Part shown: one piece after another, positions 14,952 through 24,099 of the stretch
Layout: each line of letters starts with the position of its first letter
Numbering within the stretch: position 1 is the first letter of the stretch
Assembly: GCA_001627865.1 (NCBI GenBank)
Contig: LUQO01000043.1
Coordinates: 1-39,959 of the forward strand
Reading direction: 5' to 3'
Source: SAR324 cluster bacterium REDSEA-S27_B3
GTDB lineage: Bacteria > SAR324 > NAC60-12
Length of the DNA: 39,959 bases
Notes under the pieces: generated by a model
Seen by the model: only the letters and a program-made list of their open reading frames with translations
Databases searched by the model: none
Told to the model about the DNA's origin: nothing
Program-made: the position numbers and the translations under genes

Positions 14952-15716
14952 ATGTTATTGGAATTACAGATATGGACAGGATTGAGTCCGGTAATATTGA
15001 TTTACGCACTGTTGGCCATCTTAGTAGCGGCGATAATTCGTGGATACAGCGGATTTGGATTTTCCGCCCTGGCAGTTACCAGTTTATCGCTGATATTGCC
15101 TCCATCCGAGGTGGTGCCCACCGCGTTTTTGCTTGAAGTGGCAGCCAGCATATACATGCTGCCGCTGGTTTGGCGGTCGATTGACTGGAAAATGTTAAAC
15201 TGGCTTGTGCTGGGAATCTTAGCTGGAACTCCTGCAGGATTATTTTTTCTAGCTGAAGTGCCACAGGATCCGATGCGTTTCACCATTTCCGGGCTTGTTC
15301 TTGTTGCTTGTGTTTTTATCTGGAAAGATTTCCGGATACGCGGTGAGGGAGGCTGGCGACGATTTTTAACTGTAGGCTGTTTTTCCGGACTTGTGAATGG
15401 TGCAGCAGGAATTGGTGGTTTGCCGGTAGTCTTATTTTTACTTGCCAGCTCAATTGGAGCAGATGTTATTCGAGCTTCTATTGTAGCATTTTTATTCTTT
15501 TCCGGAATCTACGCCACCATCATTTCCGCGAACCAAAATCTTCTTTCATCAGAGTTACTGGTGCGCAGCGCTCTGTTTTTGATTCCTTTGGCTGTTGGTG
15601 TCTCTCTTGGTAACCGACGTTTTGTTAAATCAACTCCGGAGTCGTTCCGCAAGTTTTCAATATGTTTACTGATTTTATTATCATTAGCAGTGATTCTTCG
15701 TGGTGTTCTGTTTTGA
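14952..15716 (+). CDS. TauE/SafE-family membrane permease
   Basis: A 254-residue integral membrane protein with about eight hydrophobic segments. The N-terminal GYSGFGFSALAVTSLSL (residues about 34-50) and the mid-protein NGAAGIGGLPVVLFLLASS are the two characteristic repeats of the TauE/SafE (DUF81) family. Members export sulfite, sulfoacetate or other organic anions. The ATG at 14952 is two bases after the LysR stop codon, so the two genes are probably co-transcribed. The substrate is unknown. Confidence 0.88.
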   Translation: MLLELQIWTGLSPVILIYALLAILVAAIIRGYSGFGFSALAVTSLSLILPPSEVVPTAFLLEVAASIYMLPLVWRSIDWKMLNWLVLGILAGTPAGLFFLAEVPQDPMRFTISGLVLVACVFIWKDFRIRGEGGWRRFLTVGCFSGLVNGAAGIGGLPVVLFLLASSIGADVIRASIVAFLFFSGIYATIISANQNLLSSELLVRSALFLIPLAVGVSLGNRRFVKSTPESFRKFSICLLILLSLAVILRGVLF

Positions 15717-15794
15717 GTAGAAAAACATTCATTTTTTTATATGATTTCACATTTCTGACTTTTCACAAAATATTTAAGATATAAACCTTTTCCG

Positions 15795-17840
15795 ATGATG
15801 AAAAATATGAAAATCCGTACAGAATTCCCCCATAAGACACGCACAATCAGTCATATCTGGATTCCCATGCCTGACGGCTGCAGACTTGCCGCCAGGATAT
15901 GGCTTCCTGAAGACGCTGAACTGCATCCCGTCCCGGCGATCCTGGAATACATTCCGTACCGTAAAAACGACGGTACGGCAGTCCGCGACTCAATCTATCA
16001 TCCTTATTTCGCGGGACACGGTTACGCGGCTGTTAGAGTTGATATGCGCGGCAGTGGTGATTCTGAAAGCGAACCTTCCGGGGTTCTGCAGGATGAATAC
16101 GTACAGCAGGAACTGGATGATGGAGTATCCGTAATTGAATGGCTGGCCAGGCAGCGGTGGTGTGACGGCAAGGTAGGCATGATGGGCAAATCATGGGGAG
16201 GGTTCAACTCATTGCAGGTGGCCGCGATGCAGCCTCACGCACTGAAGGCGATCATCACAGTTTGCTCAACAGATGATCGTTACGCTGATGATGTGCATTA
16301 CAAAGGCGGCTGCATCCTGTCCACTGACATGCTGGGATGGAGTACTACCATGCTTGCCTGGAATGCACGCCCTCCTGATCCTGAAGTGCTGAGGGACGGA
16401 TGGCGCAAAGCCTGGCTGGAGAGATTGGAACAGACACCATGCCTGGTCAAGGAATGGCTGAGCCATCAACATCGCGACGATTACTGGAAGCATGGTTCGA
16501 TTTGCGAAGATTATTCTGCAGTACAGTGCGCGGTTTACACGGTTGGAGGCTGGGCTGATCCCTACAGCAACGCCATTCCAAGAATGCTGTCCGGGCTTTC
16601 CTGTCCCCGCAAAGGGCTGATCGGTCCATGGGCACACGAATATCCCCAGCGTGCATTGCCGGCGCCACAGATTGGTTTTGCCCAGGAATGCCTGCGCTGG
16701 TGGGATCACTGGCTGAAGGAGACAGACACGGGAATCATGGATGAACCAATGCTGCGAGTCTGGATGCAGGAAAGTGTTGTTCCTAAAACTTTTCATCAAG
16801 AACGCCCTGGTCGTTGGGTGGCTGAACCGCTTTTGACGCCTCACAATCTTGAATCACAGTATTTTTATTTAAACAGTGATGGTCTCACAAATAAGTTTGC
16901 TGAAGAAAAGTCCCTTAGAGTTCCAAAAACACAAGCGGTAGGTTTTGAAGGCGGTATGTGGTTCCCCATGGGAATACCGGGAGATTTTCCCGGAGATCAG
17001 CGTTATGCTGATTCAAAGTCATTGTGCTTCACTTCAGAGCTTTTTACCGAAAGCAAGGAAATATTGGGTAATCCGGAAGTTAAGCTTATCCTGACCAGCG
17101 ACAAACCCCAGGCTTTGATAGCGGCTCGCTTGTGTGATGTTTCACCTGATGGATCTTCCCTGCTGGTCAGCTGGGGCTTGCTGAACCTTATTCATCGCAA
17201 CAGTCATGAACATCCTGACCCGTTAATACCAGGGAAGCAATTCAATGCAAATGTACGGCTGAACGCCTGTGCTCATTCGCTGAAGCCAGGACATCGCTGG
17301 CGGCTCGCACTTTCTTCCGCCTACACTCCTCACGCCTGGCCCAGCCCTGAACCAGTGGAACTGGAAGTTTCACCAGGAAACGAAACTTATCTCCATCTTC
17401 CGCTCAGGACTGTTCGTCCTGAAGACGAGCTTCTTGCTGATTTTGCTCAACCGGAGTGTACACCACCTTTGGAAACTGAAACAGTCCGCACTCCCAGCCG
17501 GAACCGAACTGTACGGCATGAATTGATCGAGGATCGTTATACTCTTACAGACAGTGTTGACAGCGGACGCATCTGTTTTCTGGATGATGGACTGGAAATG
17601 GAAGATGTCAGTAAGGACACGCTTTCACTGGTGGAGGGTGACCCACTGTCTTTGAAAGTAAGTTGTGAACGCAGCGCAGGAATCGGACGTGCTGACTGGC
17701 AGTGCCGTGCCGATGCCTCCGGAACTATGACTTCTACCTCCGGAGAATTTCATGTCAACTCAAAACTGGAAGTATTTGAGCGCAAGCAACGCATATTTGT
17801 CAGGAATTGGGATTTCAGCATTCCCAGGAATAGCGTCTAA
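15795..17840 (+). CDS. CocE/NonD-family serine hydrolase
   Basis: A 681-residue alpha/beta-hydrolase of the cocaine esterase/X-Pro dipeptidyl-peptidase S15 family. The catalytic triad is visible: Ser133 in MGKSWGGF, Asp255 in GGWADPYSN and His281 in GPWAHEYPQ. The N-terminal hydrolase domain contains RVDMRGSGDSE (81-91), and the C-terminal part (about 330-570) is the jelly-roll domain of the family. No signal peptide is seen, so it is cytosolic and would cut ester or amide bonds after uptake. It precedes a Dpp-type ABC importer on the same strand, 180 bases away, suggesting that imported material is its substrate. Members of this family include glutaryl-7-ACA acylase-like amidases. Confidence 0.88.
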   Translation: MMKNMKIRTEFPHKTRTISHIWIPMPDGCRLAARIWLPEDAELHPVPAILEYIPYRKNDGTAVRDSIYHPYFAGHGYAAVRVDMRGSGDSESEPSGVLQDEYVQQELDDGVSVIEWLARQRWCDGKVGMMGKSWGGFNSLQVAAMQPHALKAIITVCSTDDRYADDVHYKGGCILSTDMLGWSTTMLAWNARPPDPEVLRDGWRKAWLERLEQTPCLVKEWLSHQHRDDYWKHGSICEDYSAVQCAVYTVGGWADPYSNAIPRMLSGLSCPRKGLIGPWAHEYPQRALPAPQIGFAQECLRWWDHWLKETDTGIMDEPMLRVWMQESVVPKTFHQERPGRWVAEPLLTPHNLESQYFYLNSDGLTNKFAEEKSLRVPKTQAVGFEGGMWFPMGIPGDFPGDQRYADSKSLCFTSELFTESKEILGNPEVKLILTSDKPQALIAARLCDVSPDGSSLLVSWGLLNLIHRNSHEHPDPLIPGKQFNANVRLNACAHSLKPGHRWRLALSSAYTPHAWPSPEPVELEVSPGNETYLHLPLRTVRPEDELLADFAQPECTPPLETETVRTPSRNRTVRHELIEDRYTLTDSVDSGRICFLDDGLEMEDVSKDTLSLVEGDPLSLKVSCERSAGIGRADWQCRADASGTMTSTSGEFHVNSKLEVFERKQRIFVRNWDFSIPRNSV

Positions 17841-18020
17841 GTTTTACCTCAAAGTCATTATTTACTTGACTTTTGCTGAGATCATGTCATAGCCTACAAC
17901 TTGAATTGAATTTCAATGCGTTTTTGAACAATTACTATTGTTTGGAACGCCTGTAAATTCAGTTCAAATGTTGTCATTGATAAACAGTGGCGTAACAAAG
18001 ATTAATTCCAGGAGATAATT

Positions 18021-19607
18021 ATGGATAATCAAATTAAGCAAATGAAAGAAGAACTGATTTCCGGCAAGATAACTCGCCGAGAATTTGCCCAGCGTTTGAT
18101 TGCTTTGGGCATTATCGGGTCAAGCGCGGGAACTTTGCTGACATGGGCTGATAAAGCCCACGCAGCCAAGCGTGGAGGACGTTTGCGTGCCGGTATTGCT
18201 CATGGATCCACCACCGATACGCTGGATCCGGCGACCTATGAAAACGGCTACATGAGTAAGATCAATTATGCCATCCAGAACCATCTTGGCGAAGTGGATC
18301 ATACGGGAAACATGTTTCCGGAATTGGCGGAAAGCTGGGATCCTCAGAACGGTGCGAAAACTTGGGTTTTTAACCTGCGTCGGGGCGTGGAGTTCCACAA
18401 TGGAAAGACACTGGACTCCGATGACGTGATCGCTTCGTTTCAGCACCACATGGGCGAAACCAAGTCCCCCGCGAAATCACTGCTGAAGCAAGTCAGCAGT
18501 ATTCGTAAGGATGGTAAGTACAAGGTTGTTTTTGAACTGACAGGAGGTAACGCTGATTTTCCTTTTGTTGCTTCAGATTATCACATTGCCATCAAAGCAT
18601 CCAAGGACGGCAAGATTAACCCCACGGACGGTATAGGTACCGGTGCCTATGTCCTCAAGGAAATGGAGATGGGAGTGCGCTTCTTCGGAACACGCAACCC
18701 CAATTATTTCAAGCCGGACCGTGGCTGGTTTAATGAACTGGAGATGCTCTCCATCGTCGATCCTACTGCCCGGAGCAATGCCTTGACTACCGGAGAAGTT
18801 GATGTCATCGACCGTGTCGATTTGAAAACCGCCCACCTGCTCGCACGCAAGAGTGGAATCAAGGTTGAAGAAACGACCGGTACCAAGCACTACACCTTCC
18901 CGATGCGTACGGACACTCCGCCGTTTGACGACAACAATGTCCGTATGGCGCTCAAGCACGCAGTTAACCGCGATGAGATTGTGGAAAAGGTGCTCTTCGG
19001 ACACGGGGTTGTTGGAAACGATCATCCGATTGCACCCTCAAATCCTTTTCATGCCGCCACATTGCCGCAGCGCACGTATGATCCTGATAAGGCACGTTTC
19101 TACGCGAAGAAGGCAGGGGGTAGCATCAAGGTGCAGCTTTCTGCCGCAGACGCTGCTTTCCCCGGTGCAGTCGATGCTGCTGTTTTGTATAAGGAACACG
19201 CTGCTGTTGCCGGAATCGACATCGAGGTCATTCGGGAGCCGAGCGACGGTTACTGGTCAAACGTGTGGATGAAGAAACCATGGGGTGCATGTTACTGGGG
19301 AGGACGTCCGACAGAGGACTGGATGTTCTCAACTGCATATATGGGCGGAGCGTCTTGGAACGACACTTTCTGGAAGCATGACCGTTTCGATAAGCTGCTC
19401 ATTCAGGCACGTGCGGAAACAGACCAGAATAAACGGCGCGAGATGTACTATGAAATGCAGCAGATAGTGCGTGATGAAGGAGGAGTCGTCGTCCCCATGT
19501 TTGCCAACTATGTCTTTGGGACAACAGACAAAATCGAGCATGGAACTTTGGCCGGGAACTGGGACTTGGATGGAGACAAATTCCACGAACGCTGGTGGTA
19601 CTCCTGA
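18021..19607 (+). CDS. Tat-exported ABC transporter substrate-binding protein, family 5 (peptide type)
   Basis: A 528-residue solute-binding protein of SBP family 5 (dipeptide/oligopeptide/nickel group). The N-terminus carries a twin-arginine signal, TRREFAQRL at 18-26, followed by a short hydrophobic stretch and a likely cleavage site AHA-AK at 48/49, so it is exported folded to the periplasm. Family blocks include ESWDP near 112 and FHNGKTLDSDDVIASFQHH near 133. The ATG at 18021 has a strong AGGAGA site. It is the first gene of a complete importer (two permeases and a fused ATPase follow). The ligand cannot be read from sequence; a peptide, amide or opine is plausible. Confidence 0.92.
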   Translation: MDNQIKQMKEELISGKITRREFAQRLIALGIIGSSAGTLLTWADKAHAAKRGGRLRAGIAHGSTTDTLDPATYENGYMSKINYAIQNHLGEVDHTGNMFPELAESWDPQNGAKTWVFNLRRGVEFHNGKTLDSDDVIASFQHHMGETKSPAKSLLKQVSSIRKDGKYKVVFELTGGNADFPFVASDYHIAIKASKDGKINPTDGIGTGAYVLKEMEMGVRFFGTRNPNYFKPDRGWFNELEMLSIVDPTARSNALTTGEVDVIDRVDLKTAHLLARKSGIKVEETTGTKHYTFPMRTDTPPFDDNNVRMALKHAVNRDEIVEKVLFGHGVVGNDHPIAPSNPFHAATLPQRTYDPDKARFYAKKAGGSIKVQLSAADAAFPGAVDAAVLYKEHAAVAGIDIEVIREPSDGYWSNVWMKKPWGACYWGGRPTEDWMFSTAYMGGASWNDTFWKHDRFDKLLIQARAETDQNKRREMYYEMQQIVRDEGGVVVPMFANYVFGTTDKIEHGTLAGNWDLDGDKFHERWWYS

Positions 19608-19636
19608 TCAAGTAACAGGTAAAAATAACAATGGGC

Positions 19637-19675
19637 AAGGAACAAGGAACAAGTGACAAGTGCCGAGTAACAAGG
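19637..19675. repeat. Heptanucleotide tandem array 1 (AAGGAAC type)
   Basis: Five consecutive 7-base units plus part of a sixth: AAGGAAC, AAGGAAC, AAGTGAC, AAGTGCC, GAGTAAC, AAGG. The first two are exact. It lies in the gap between the substrate-binding protein and the first permease and partly complements array 2. Confidence 0.7.
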
Positions 19676-19687
19676 TGGCCTAGACCA

Positions 19688-19732
19688 TTGAACCTTGAAC
19701 CTTGAAACGAACCTTGAAACGAACCTCGAACC
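19688..19732. repeat. Heptanucleotide tandem array 2 (TTGAACC type)
   Basis: Units in order are TTGAACC (19688), TTGAACC (19695), TTGAAACGAACC (19702), TTGAAACGAACC (19714) and TCGAACC (19726). The 12-base units are a 7-base unit with a 5-base insertion. The next base, 19733, begins TTGATTC, and that TTG is the apparent start codon of the permease gene. The array therefore ends exactly at a start codon. Confidence 0.75.
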
Positions 19733-20689
19733 TTGATTCATATCCTCAAGATTGTAGCCCAGCGCATTGCGCTGGGCCTGCTCACCTTGCTGGTGATTTC
19801 GCTGTTCATCACCTTCGGTGTGGAGCTTCTGCCTGGCGACTTGGCGGAATCAATTCTGGGGCAGAGCGCAACTCCGGAAACCGTGAGGGTTTTTCGGGCG
19901 GAACTCGGGCTGGATAAGCCCGCACACCTGCGTTACCTTGACTGGTTGGCCGGGATGGCTACCGGAGACATGGGTGTATCGCTGGCAAACAAGCGTGAAA
20001 TATCTGAACTTGTAGGCATCCGGTTAGCCAACACGCTTTTCCTTGGAGGGTTCGCTGCCGCGATTGCTGTTCCACTGGCCTTGTTGCTCGGCATCCTCGC
20101 GGCTTTATATCGCAATTCGTTCTATGACCGAGCAGTCAACGTCTTCACACTCACATCAATTTCCTTCCCTGAATTCTTTGTCGCTTACATCCTGATCCTC
20201 TTCTTCGCCATCAAGTTTGGCTGGTTTCCGGGCATCTCGAACGTCAGCACCGAACTCGCGCTGGGCGACAAGCTTTACCGTACTTTGCTGCCTGCCGCGA
20301 CGCTCACCCTCGTGGTGGTCGCGCACATGATGCGCATGACGCGGGCGGCGATCATTAACCTGCTCGCCAGCCCATACATCGAGATGGCGCGGCTCAAGGG
20401 CATCCGCCCGACCAGGATCATCCTGCGGCACGCCCTGCCCAACGCGCTTGCACCAATCGTCAACGTAATCGCGCTCAACCTGGCTTACCTGGTGGTCGGT
20501 GTTGTCATCGTGGAGGTGGTTTTTGTCTATCCGGGGCTGGGGCAGTTGCTGGTGGACAGCGTTTCCAAGCGGGACGTTCCGGTAGTGCAGGCCTGTTCGA
20601 TGATCTTTGCGTCCGTATATATTTTGCTCAACCTGTCCGCCGACGTGATCTCGATCATCACCAATCCCCGACTGCTTCACCCGCGCTGA
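19733..20689 (+). CDS. ABC transporter permease, DppB/OppB type
   Basis: A 318-residue inner-membrane permease with about six membrane segments. The early segment GLLTLLVISLFITFGVELLPGD and the cytoplasmic EAA-type loop around MARLKGIRPTRIILRHALPN (residues about 220-240) identify the DppB/OppB family. The start appears to be TTG at 19733, since no ATG occurs before residue 72 and the family N-terminus is complete from this TTG. No ribosome binding site is visible because a heptanucleotide repeat array occupies the upstream sequence. It overlaps the next permease by one base (TGATG). It is G+C-rich: bases 20401-20460 contain 40 G/C of 60. Confidence 0.9.
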   Translation: MIHILKIVAQRIALGLLTLLVISLFITFGVELLPGDLAESILGQSATPETVRVFRAELGLDKPAHLRYLDWLAGMATGDMGVSLANKREISELVGIRLANTLFLGGFAAAIAVPLALLLGILAALYRNSFYDRAVNVFTLTSISFPEFFVAYILILFFAIKFGWFPGISNVSTELALGDKLYRTLLPAATLTLVVVAHMMRMTRAAIINLLASPYIEMARLKGIRPTRIILRHALPNALAPIVNVIALNLAYLVVGVVIVEVVFVYPGLGQLLVDSVSKRDVPVVQACSMIFASVYILLNLSADVISIITNPRLLHPR

Positions 20690-21528
20690 TGCCCATGTCC
20701 AACCTTTTCAAGGAATTCCTCTCGGCCCCACTGACAGCGAAGTTCGGAATGCTGGTGATTTTCGGCTACGCCGTGATCTCGATCTTCGCCCCGCTGATCG
20801 CCCCTTACGGGGAGACTGAGATCCTCGGCGGCGCCTACGAACTGTGGGGCGACAAGTACTTGCTAGGGACTGATAACCTTGGCCGGGACATGCTCTCGCG
20901 GCTTATTTATGGCGCACGCAACACCATCGGCATTGCCCTGCTCATCACCGTCCTCGCCTTCCTGCTCGGCAGCATCACCGGAATGATTGCCGCTACAGTC
21001 GGCGGTTGGACCGATCAAATCCTCGGCCGTATCGTGGACGTGCTGATGTCCATCCCTTCGCTGATTTTCGCACTGCTGGTGCTTTCCATCTTCGGCACCG
21101 CGATGCCCTACCTTATCTCCGTAATTGCAATTCTCGACTCCACCCGAGTTTTCCGGTTGGCTCGTGCCACGGCCATGAATGTCGCCGTGATGGATTTTGT
21201 TGAGGTCGCCCGCCTTCGCGGGGAACGGCTGGGCTGGATCACGGTCAAGGAAATACTGCCAAACATCACCGCACCATTGCTGGCTGAATTCGGGCTACGC
21301 TTCTGCTTTGTATTTCTTTTCATTTCTGCGCTCAGTTTCCTCGGATTAGGCATCCAGCCGCCCACGGCGGATTGGGGATCGATGGTCCGGGACAATTCAA
21401 CGCTGATCACTTACGACGACATTACCCCGCTGCTGCCAGCCGGAGCAATTGCTCTGTTGACGGTTGCGGTCAATTTCGTCGTGGACTGGATGCTTCACAA
21501 ATCAAGCGGATTAAAGGATGTCAGCTGA
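20689..21528 (+). CDS. ABC transporter permease, DppC/OppC type
   Basis: A 279-residue inner-membrane permease with about six membrane segments. It shows the DppC signature LLGTDNLGRDMLSRLIYGAR (residues about 57-77) and the EAA loop VEVARLRGERLGWITVKEILPN (about 170-190). Its ATG overlaps the stop of the DppB-type gene by one base, so translation is coupled; a second ATG two codons later is equally possible. With the DppB-type protein it would form the membrane channel of the importer. The C-terminus overlaps the ATPase gene by 11 bases. Confidence 0.92.
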   Translation: MPMSNLFKEFLSAPLTAKFGMLVIFGYAVISIFAPLIAPYGETEILGGAYELWGDKYLLGTDNLGRDMLSRLIYGARNTIGIALLITVLAFLLGSITGMIAATVGGWTDQILGRIVDVLMSIPSLIFALLVLSIFGTAMPYLISVIAILDSTRVFRLARATAMNVAVMDFVEVARLRGERLGWITVKEILPNITAPLLAEFGLRFCFVFLFISALSFLGLGIQPPTADWGSMVRDNSTLITYDDITPLLPAGAIALLTVAVNFVVDWMLHKSSGLKDVS

Positions 21529-23332
21529 AACTCATTCCAATACTGAAAGCGGAACAATAACTCCCTTACTTGAAGTAAAAGGGTTGCGGATCGAAGGACT
21601 GTCTGAAAAGGGCTGGCACGAGATCGTCTGCGGCGTGGATTTGCAGCTCAAACGCGGGGAGGTGCTTGGGCTGATTGGTGAATCAGGAGCTGGGAAATCC
21701 ACAATCGGACTGGCTTCGATGGGTTACACACGCGATGGCTGCCGTATCACTGACGGTGACATCATCTTCGACGGCCTCGAACTTCGCACTGCTTCCGAGG
21801 AAAAAAAGCGCAGGCTCCGGGGTACACGCATTGCCTATGTCGCCCAAAGCGCAGCCGCCGCCTTCAATCCGGCCCATCGGCTTCTCGATCAGTTTTCAGA
21901 AGCCCCTGTGGACCACGGGGTGCTATCCCGCAGAGAAGCTGAGAAAAAGGGGCGTGATCTCTACCGCAGCCTTGACCTACCCGATCCGGAGAACATTGGC
22001 GAACGCTGGCCGCATCAGGTTTCCGGGGGACAGCTGCAGCGCATGATGGTCGCCATGGCTATGGCCTGCGGACCAGATTTGCTCGTCTTTGATGAACCCA
22101 CAACTGCTCTTGATGTTACCACACAAATTGAAGTGTTGAAGACTATCAAGGAAGTGGTCACTGCCAGACAGGTTGCGGCGATTTACATCACACACGACCT
22201 TGCCGTGGTGGCGCAGCTTGCGGATCATCTGATGGTACTGCGCTACGGGGATCTGATCGAGATGAACACCACGGGACAAATGCTCACTGCTCCACAGCAG
22301 GATTACACACGCGCCCTGCTGGACGCCCGCACCCGTCACGAAAAACCGCCCTCGGAAGCCGCGGAATCTGGAGCTCTGCTTACCATCAATTCCGTGACGG
22401 CAGGATACCGCAATGGCCCAGACATTCTCCAGGACGTGTCTGTTTCGGTGACACGCGGGCAGACGGTTGCGGTTGTGGGCGAATCCGGCAGCGGCAAAAG
22501 TACACTTGCTCGGGTGATCACGGGACTGCTCCCACCGCGCTCCGGCAGCATCGAGTTCGCCGGAGAACGACTGCCCCCAGAACTTGCCCAGCGCAACAAG
22601 CGGCAGCTCCGTGAGGCCCAGATGATCTACCAGATGCCGGACGTGGCGCTCAATCCCCGCCAGCGAGTTCGGGACATTATTGGCCGTCCGCTCAGCTTCT
22701 ATCTCGGCCTCAGCGGCAAGGAACGGGAACGGCGCATCATCGAGCTGCTGGAGCAGATCGAGCTGTCCGACCGCTACATTGACCGATTCCCCGGTGAACT
22801 TTCCGGAGGCGAAAAGCAGCGCATCTGCATCGCCCGCGCATTGGCCGCCGAGCCGGATTTGATCATCTGTGACGAAGTCACCTCAGCGCTGGACACAATT
22901 GTCGCACAGGCAATTCTAAATCTGCTGCAGCGACTTCAAAGTGAATTACGTTTGACTTACCTTTTCATCAGCCATGATCTTGATACCGTTGCCAGCATTG
23001 CCGATAAAGTTGTTGTGTTCTACGCCGGACGCATTGCCGAACAGGGGCCGAAGTCTGCCGTCTTCGAACCACCTTTCCACCCCTACACGCGGCTGCTGCT
23101 TTCCTCGGTTCCGGAGATGCGCCAGAACTGGCTGGAGGAAACGCTCTCTACCCGCGAGGCCCAGGCAGGGATCGCTCGTGAAGTCAAAATCACGGAACGC
23201 GGCTGTCCTTTCAATGAGCGTTGTCCGGCGGTCATTCCTGATATTTGTGTCAGTGAACGCCCTCCTGTACAAACCGCTGCATCAGGTCATACCTTTGCCT
23301 GCCAGCACTCTCCGAAGGAATTGGCGAGCTGA
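21518..23332 (+). CDS. ABC transporter ATPase, DppD-DppF fusion
   Basis: A 604-residue protein with two complete ATPase domains in tandem. Domain 1 has Walker A GESGAGKS (54-61), signature VSGGQLQRM (168-176) and Walker B LLVFDEP. Domain 2 has Walker A GESGSGKS (321-328), signature LSGGEKQRI (428-436) and LIICDEVTSALD. A C-terminal CPFNERCP motif is the cysteine-rich tail typical of oligopeptide-type ATPases. In most Dpp/Opp systems these are two separate proteins. It powers the importer made of the preceding three genes at the cytoplasmic face. The start overlaps the permease gene by 11 bases. Confidence 0.92.
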   Translation: MSAETHSNTESGTITPLLEVKGLRIEGLSEKGWHEIVCGVDLQLKRGEVLGLIGESGAGKSTIGLASMGYTRDGCRITDGDIIFDGLELRTASEEKKRRLRGTRIAYVAQSAAAAFNPAHRLLDQFSEAPVDHGVLSRREAEKKGRDLYRSLDLPDPENIGERWPHQVSGGQLQRMMVAMAMACGPDLLVFDEPTTALDVTTQIEVLKTIKEVVTARQVAAIYITHDLAVVAQLADHLMVLRYGDLIEMNTTGQMLTAPQQDYTRALLDARTRHEKPPSEAAESGALLTINSVTAGYRNGPDILQDVSVSVTRGQTVAVVGESGSGKSTLARVITGLLPPRSGSIEFAGERLPPELAQRNKRQLREAQMIYQMPDVALNPRQRVRDIIGRPLSFYLGLSGKERERRIIELLEQIELSDRYIDRFPGELSGGEKQRICIARALAAEPDLIICDEVTSALDTIVAQAILNLLQRLQSELRLTYLFISHDLDTVASIADKVVVFYAGRIAEQGPKSAVFEPPFHPYTRLLLSSVPEMRQNWLEETLSTREAQAGIAREVKITERGCPFNERCPAVIPDICVSERPPVQTAASGHTFACQHSPKELAS

Positions 23333-23398
23333 TTCGAAATTTTATTCGAAATCATTTTGCTGTATTTTTGACTGAACATTCTGCAATTGACACGTCAG

Positions 23399-23986
23399 AT
23401 GAATCTCTCAACTTTACGAATTTTAAGTTTTAACATTTATTGGGGCGGACACCGTCAACCGCTGGAAAAAACCATTGATATTATCAGGGAATCCGATGCA
23501 GACCTTGTGGGAATACAGGAAAATGTAAACCGCGAATTTGATGATCAGACTCCGGAGATAGCGAAGGCACTCGGATTTTCTTATGCACGTCACGCAATTC
23601 TGGATTCAATGGAGGAAGCCGGAGGAGGCGGCAACAAGCTGCGTGCACGCTGGACCCAGCAGGCCGGTCAATCCACCCTAAGCCGTTACCCGATTACATC
23701 ACAATCTCCGGGAGGTTCAGGAATACAGGTGGAACTGCCATCCGGACAGAACATCTGGATGTTCAACACGCACCTCTGGCACTAACCTTATGTCCCTTAT
23801 CAGTTGTTGAATGTTGATTTTTTTGAGGAAGACAGGATTGATTTTGTTTACTTTACCGGAAACGGAGTTATGGTGAAAAATGTTCAACGGCTTGGTGAAG
23901 CAGCTGAAACCTCAGACATTGCTTTTCCAGATTACCCCTCAGATCATCGTGCGGTGTTGGTGACCTTTGAATTAATTCCGGATTGA
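23399..23986 (+). pseudogene. Broken endonuclease/exonuclease/phosphatase (EEP) family gene
   Basis: The N-terminal part (ATG at 23399 to the TAA at 23783-23785) shows EEP motifs: LSFNIYWGGHR, VGIQENVNRE (metal-binding Glu), LSRYPI and FNTHLWH. The same frame then continues after the TAA as PYVPYQL and, abruptly, as LLNVDFFEEDRIDFVYFTG, ending with the family C-terminal motif YPSDHRAVLVTFEL. Family members are around 250-330 residues, so a central piece of roughly 60-100 residues appears to be missing, and a stop replaces a sense codon (TCA to TAA would restore Ser). Both defects are in one frame, so no frameshift is needed. A functional nuclease or phosphatase is unlikely. Confidence 0.75.
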
Positions 23987-24099
23987 AGCGATAATATTTA
24001 CTGGATAAAATTGAATCATACTTTGATTAGATTAAGTTTTAGTTTTGTGTTGATGAAAATTGAAATCTTCTGAGTAAGAAAAAATTCCGAGTTCGAGCC

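Noticed and set aside
19637..19732. CRISPR-like array
   Set aside because: Units are only 7 (or 12) bases, contiguous and without spacers; this is a simple tandem repeat.
4430..23332. Genomic island with integrase or insertion sequence
   Set aside because: The composition is mosaic, but no integrase, transposase, tRNA or direct-repeat boundary was found, so only a compositional segment is reported.
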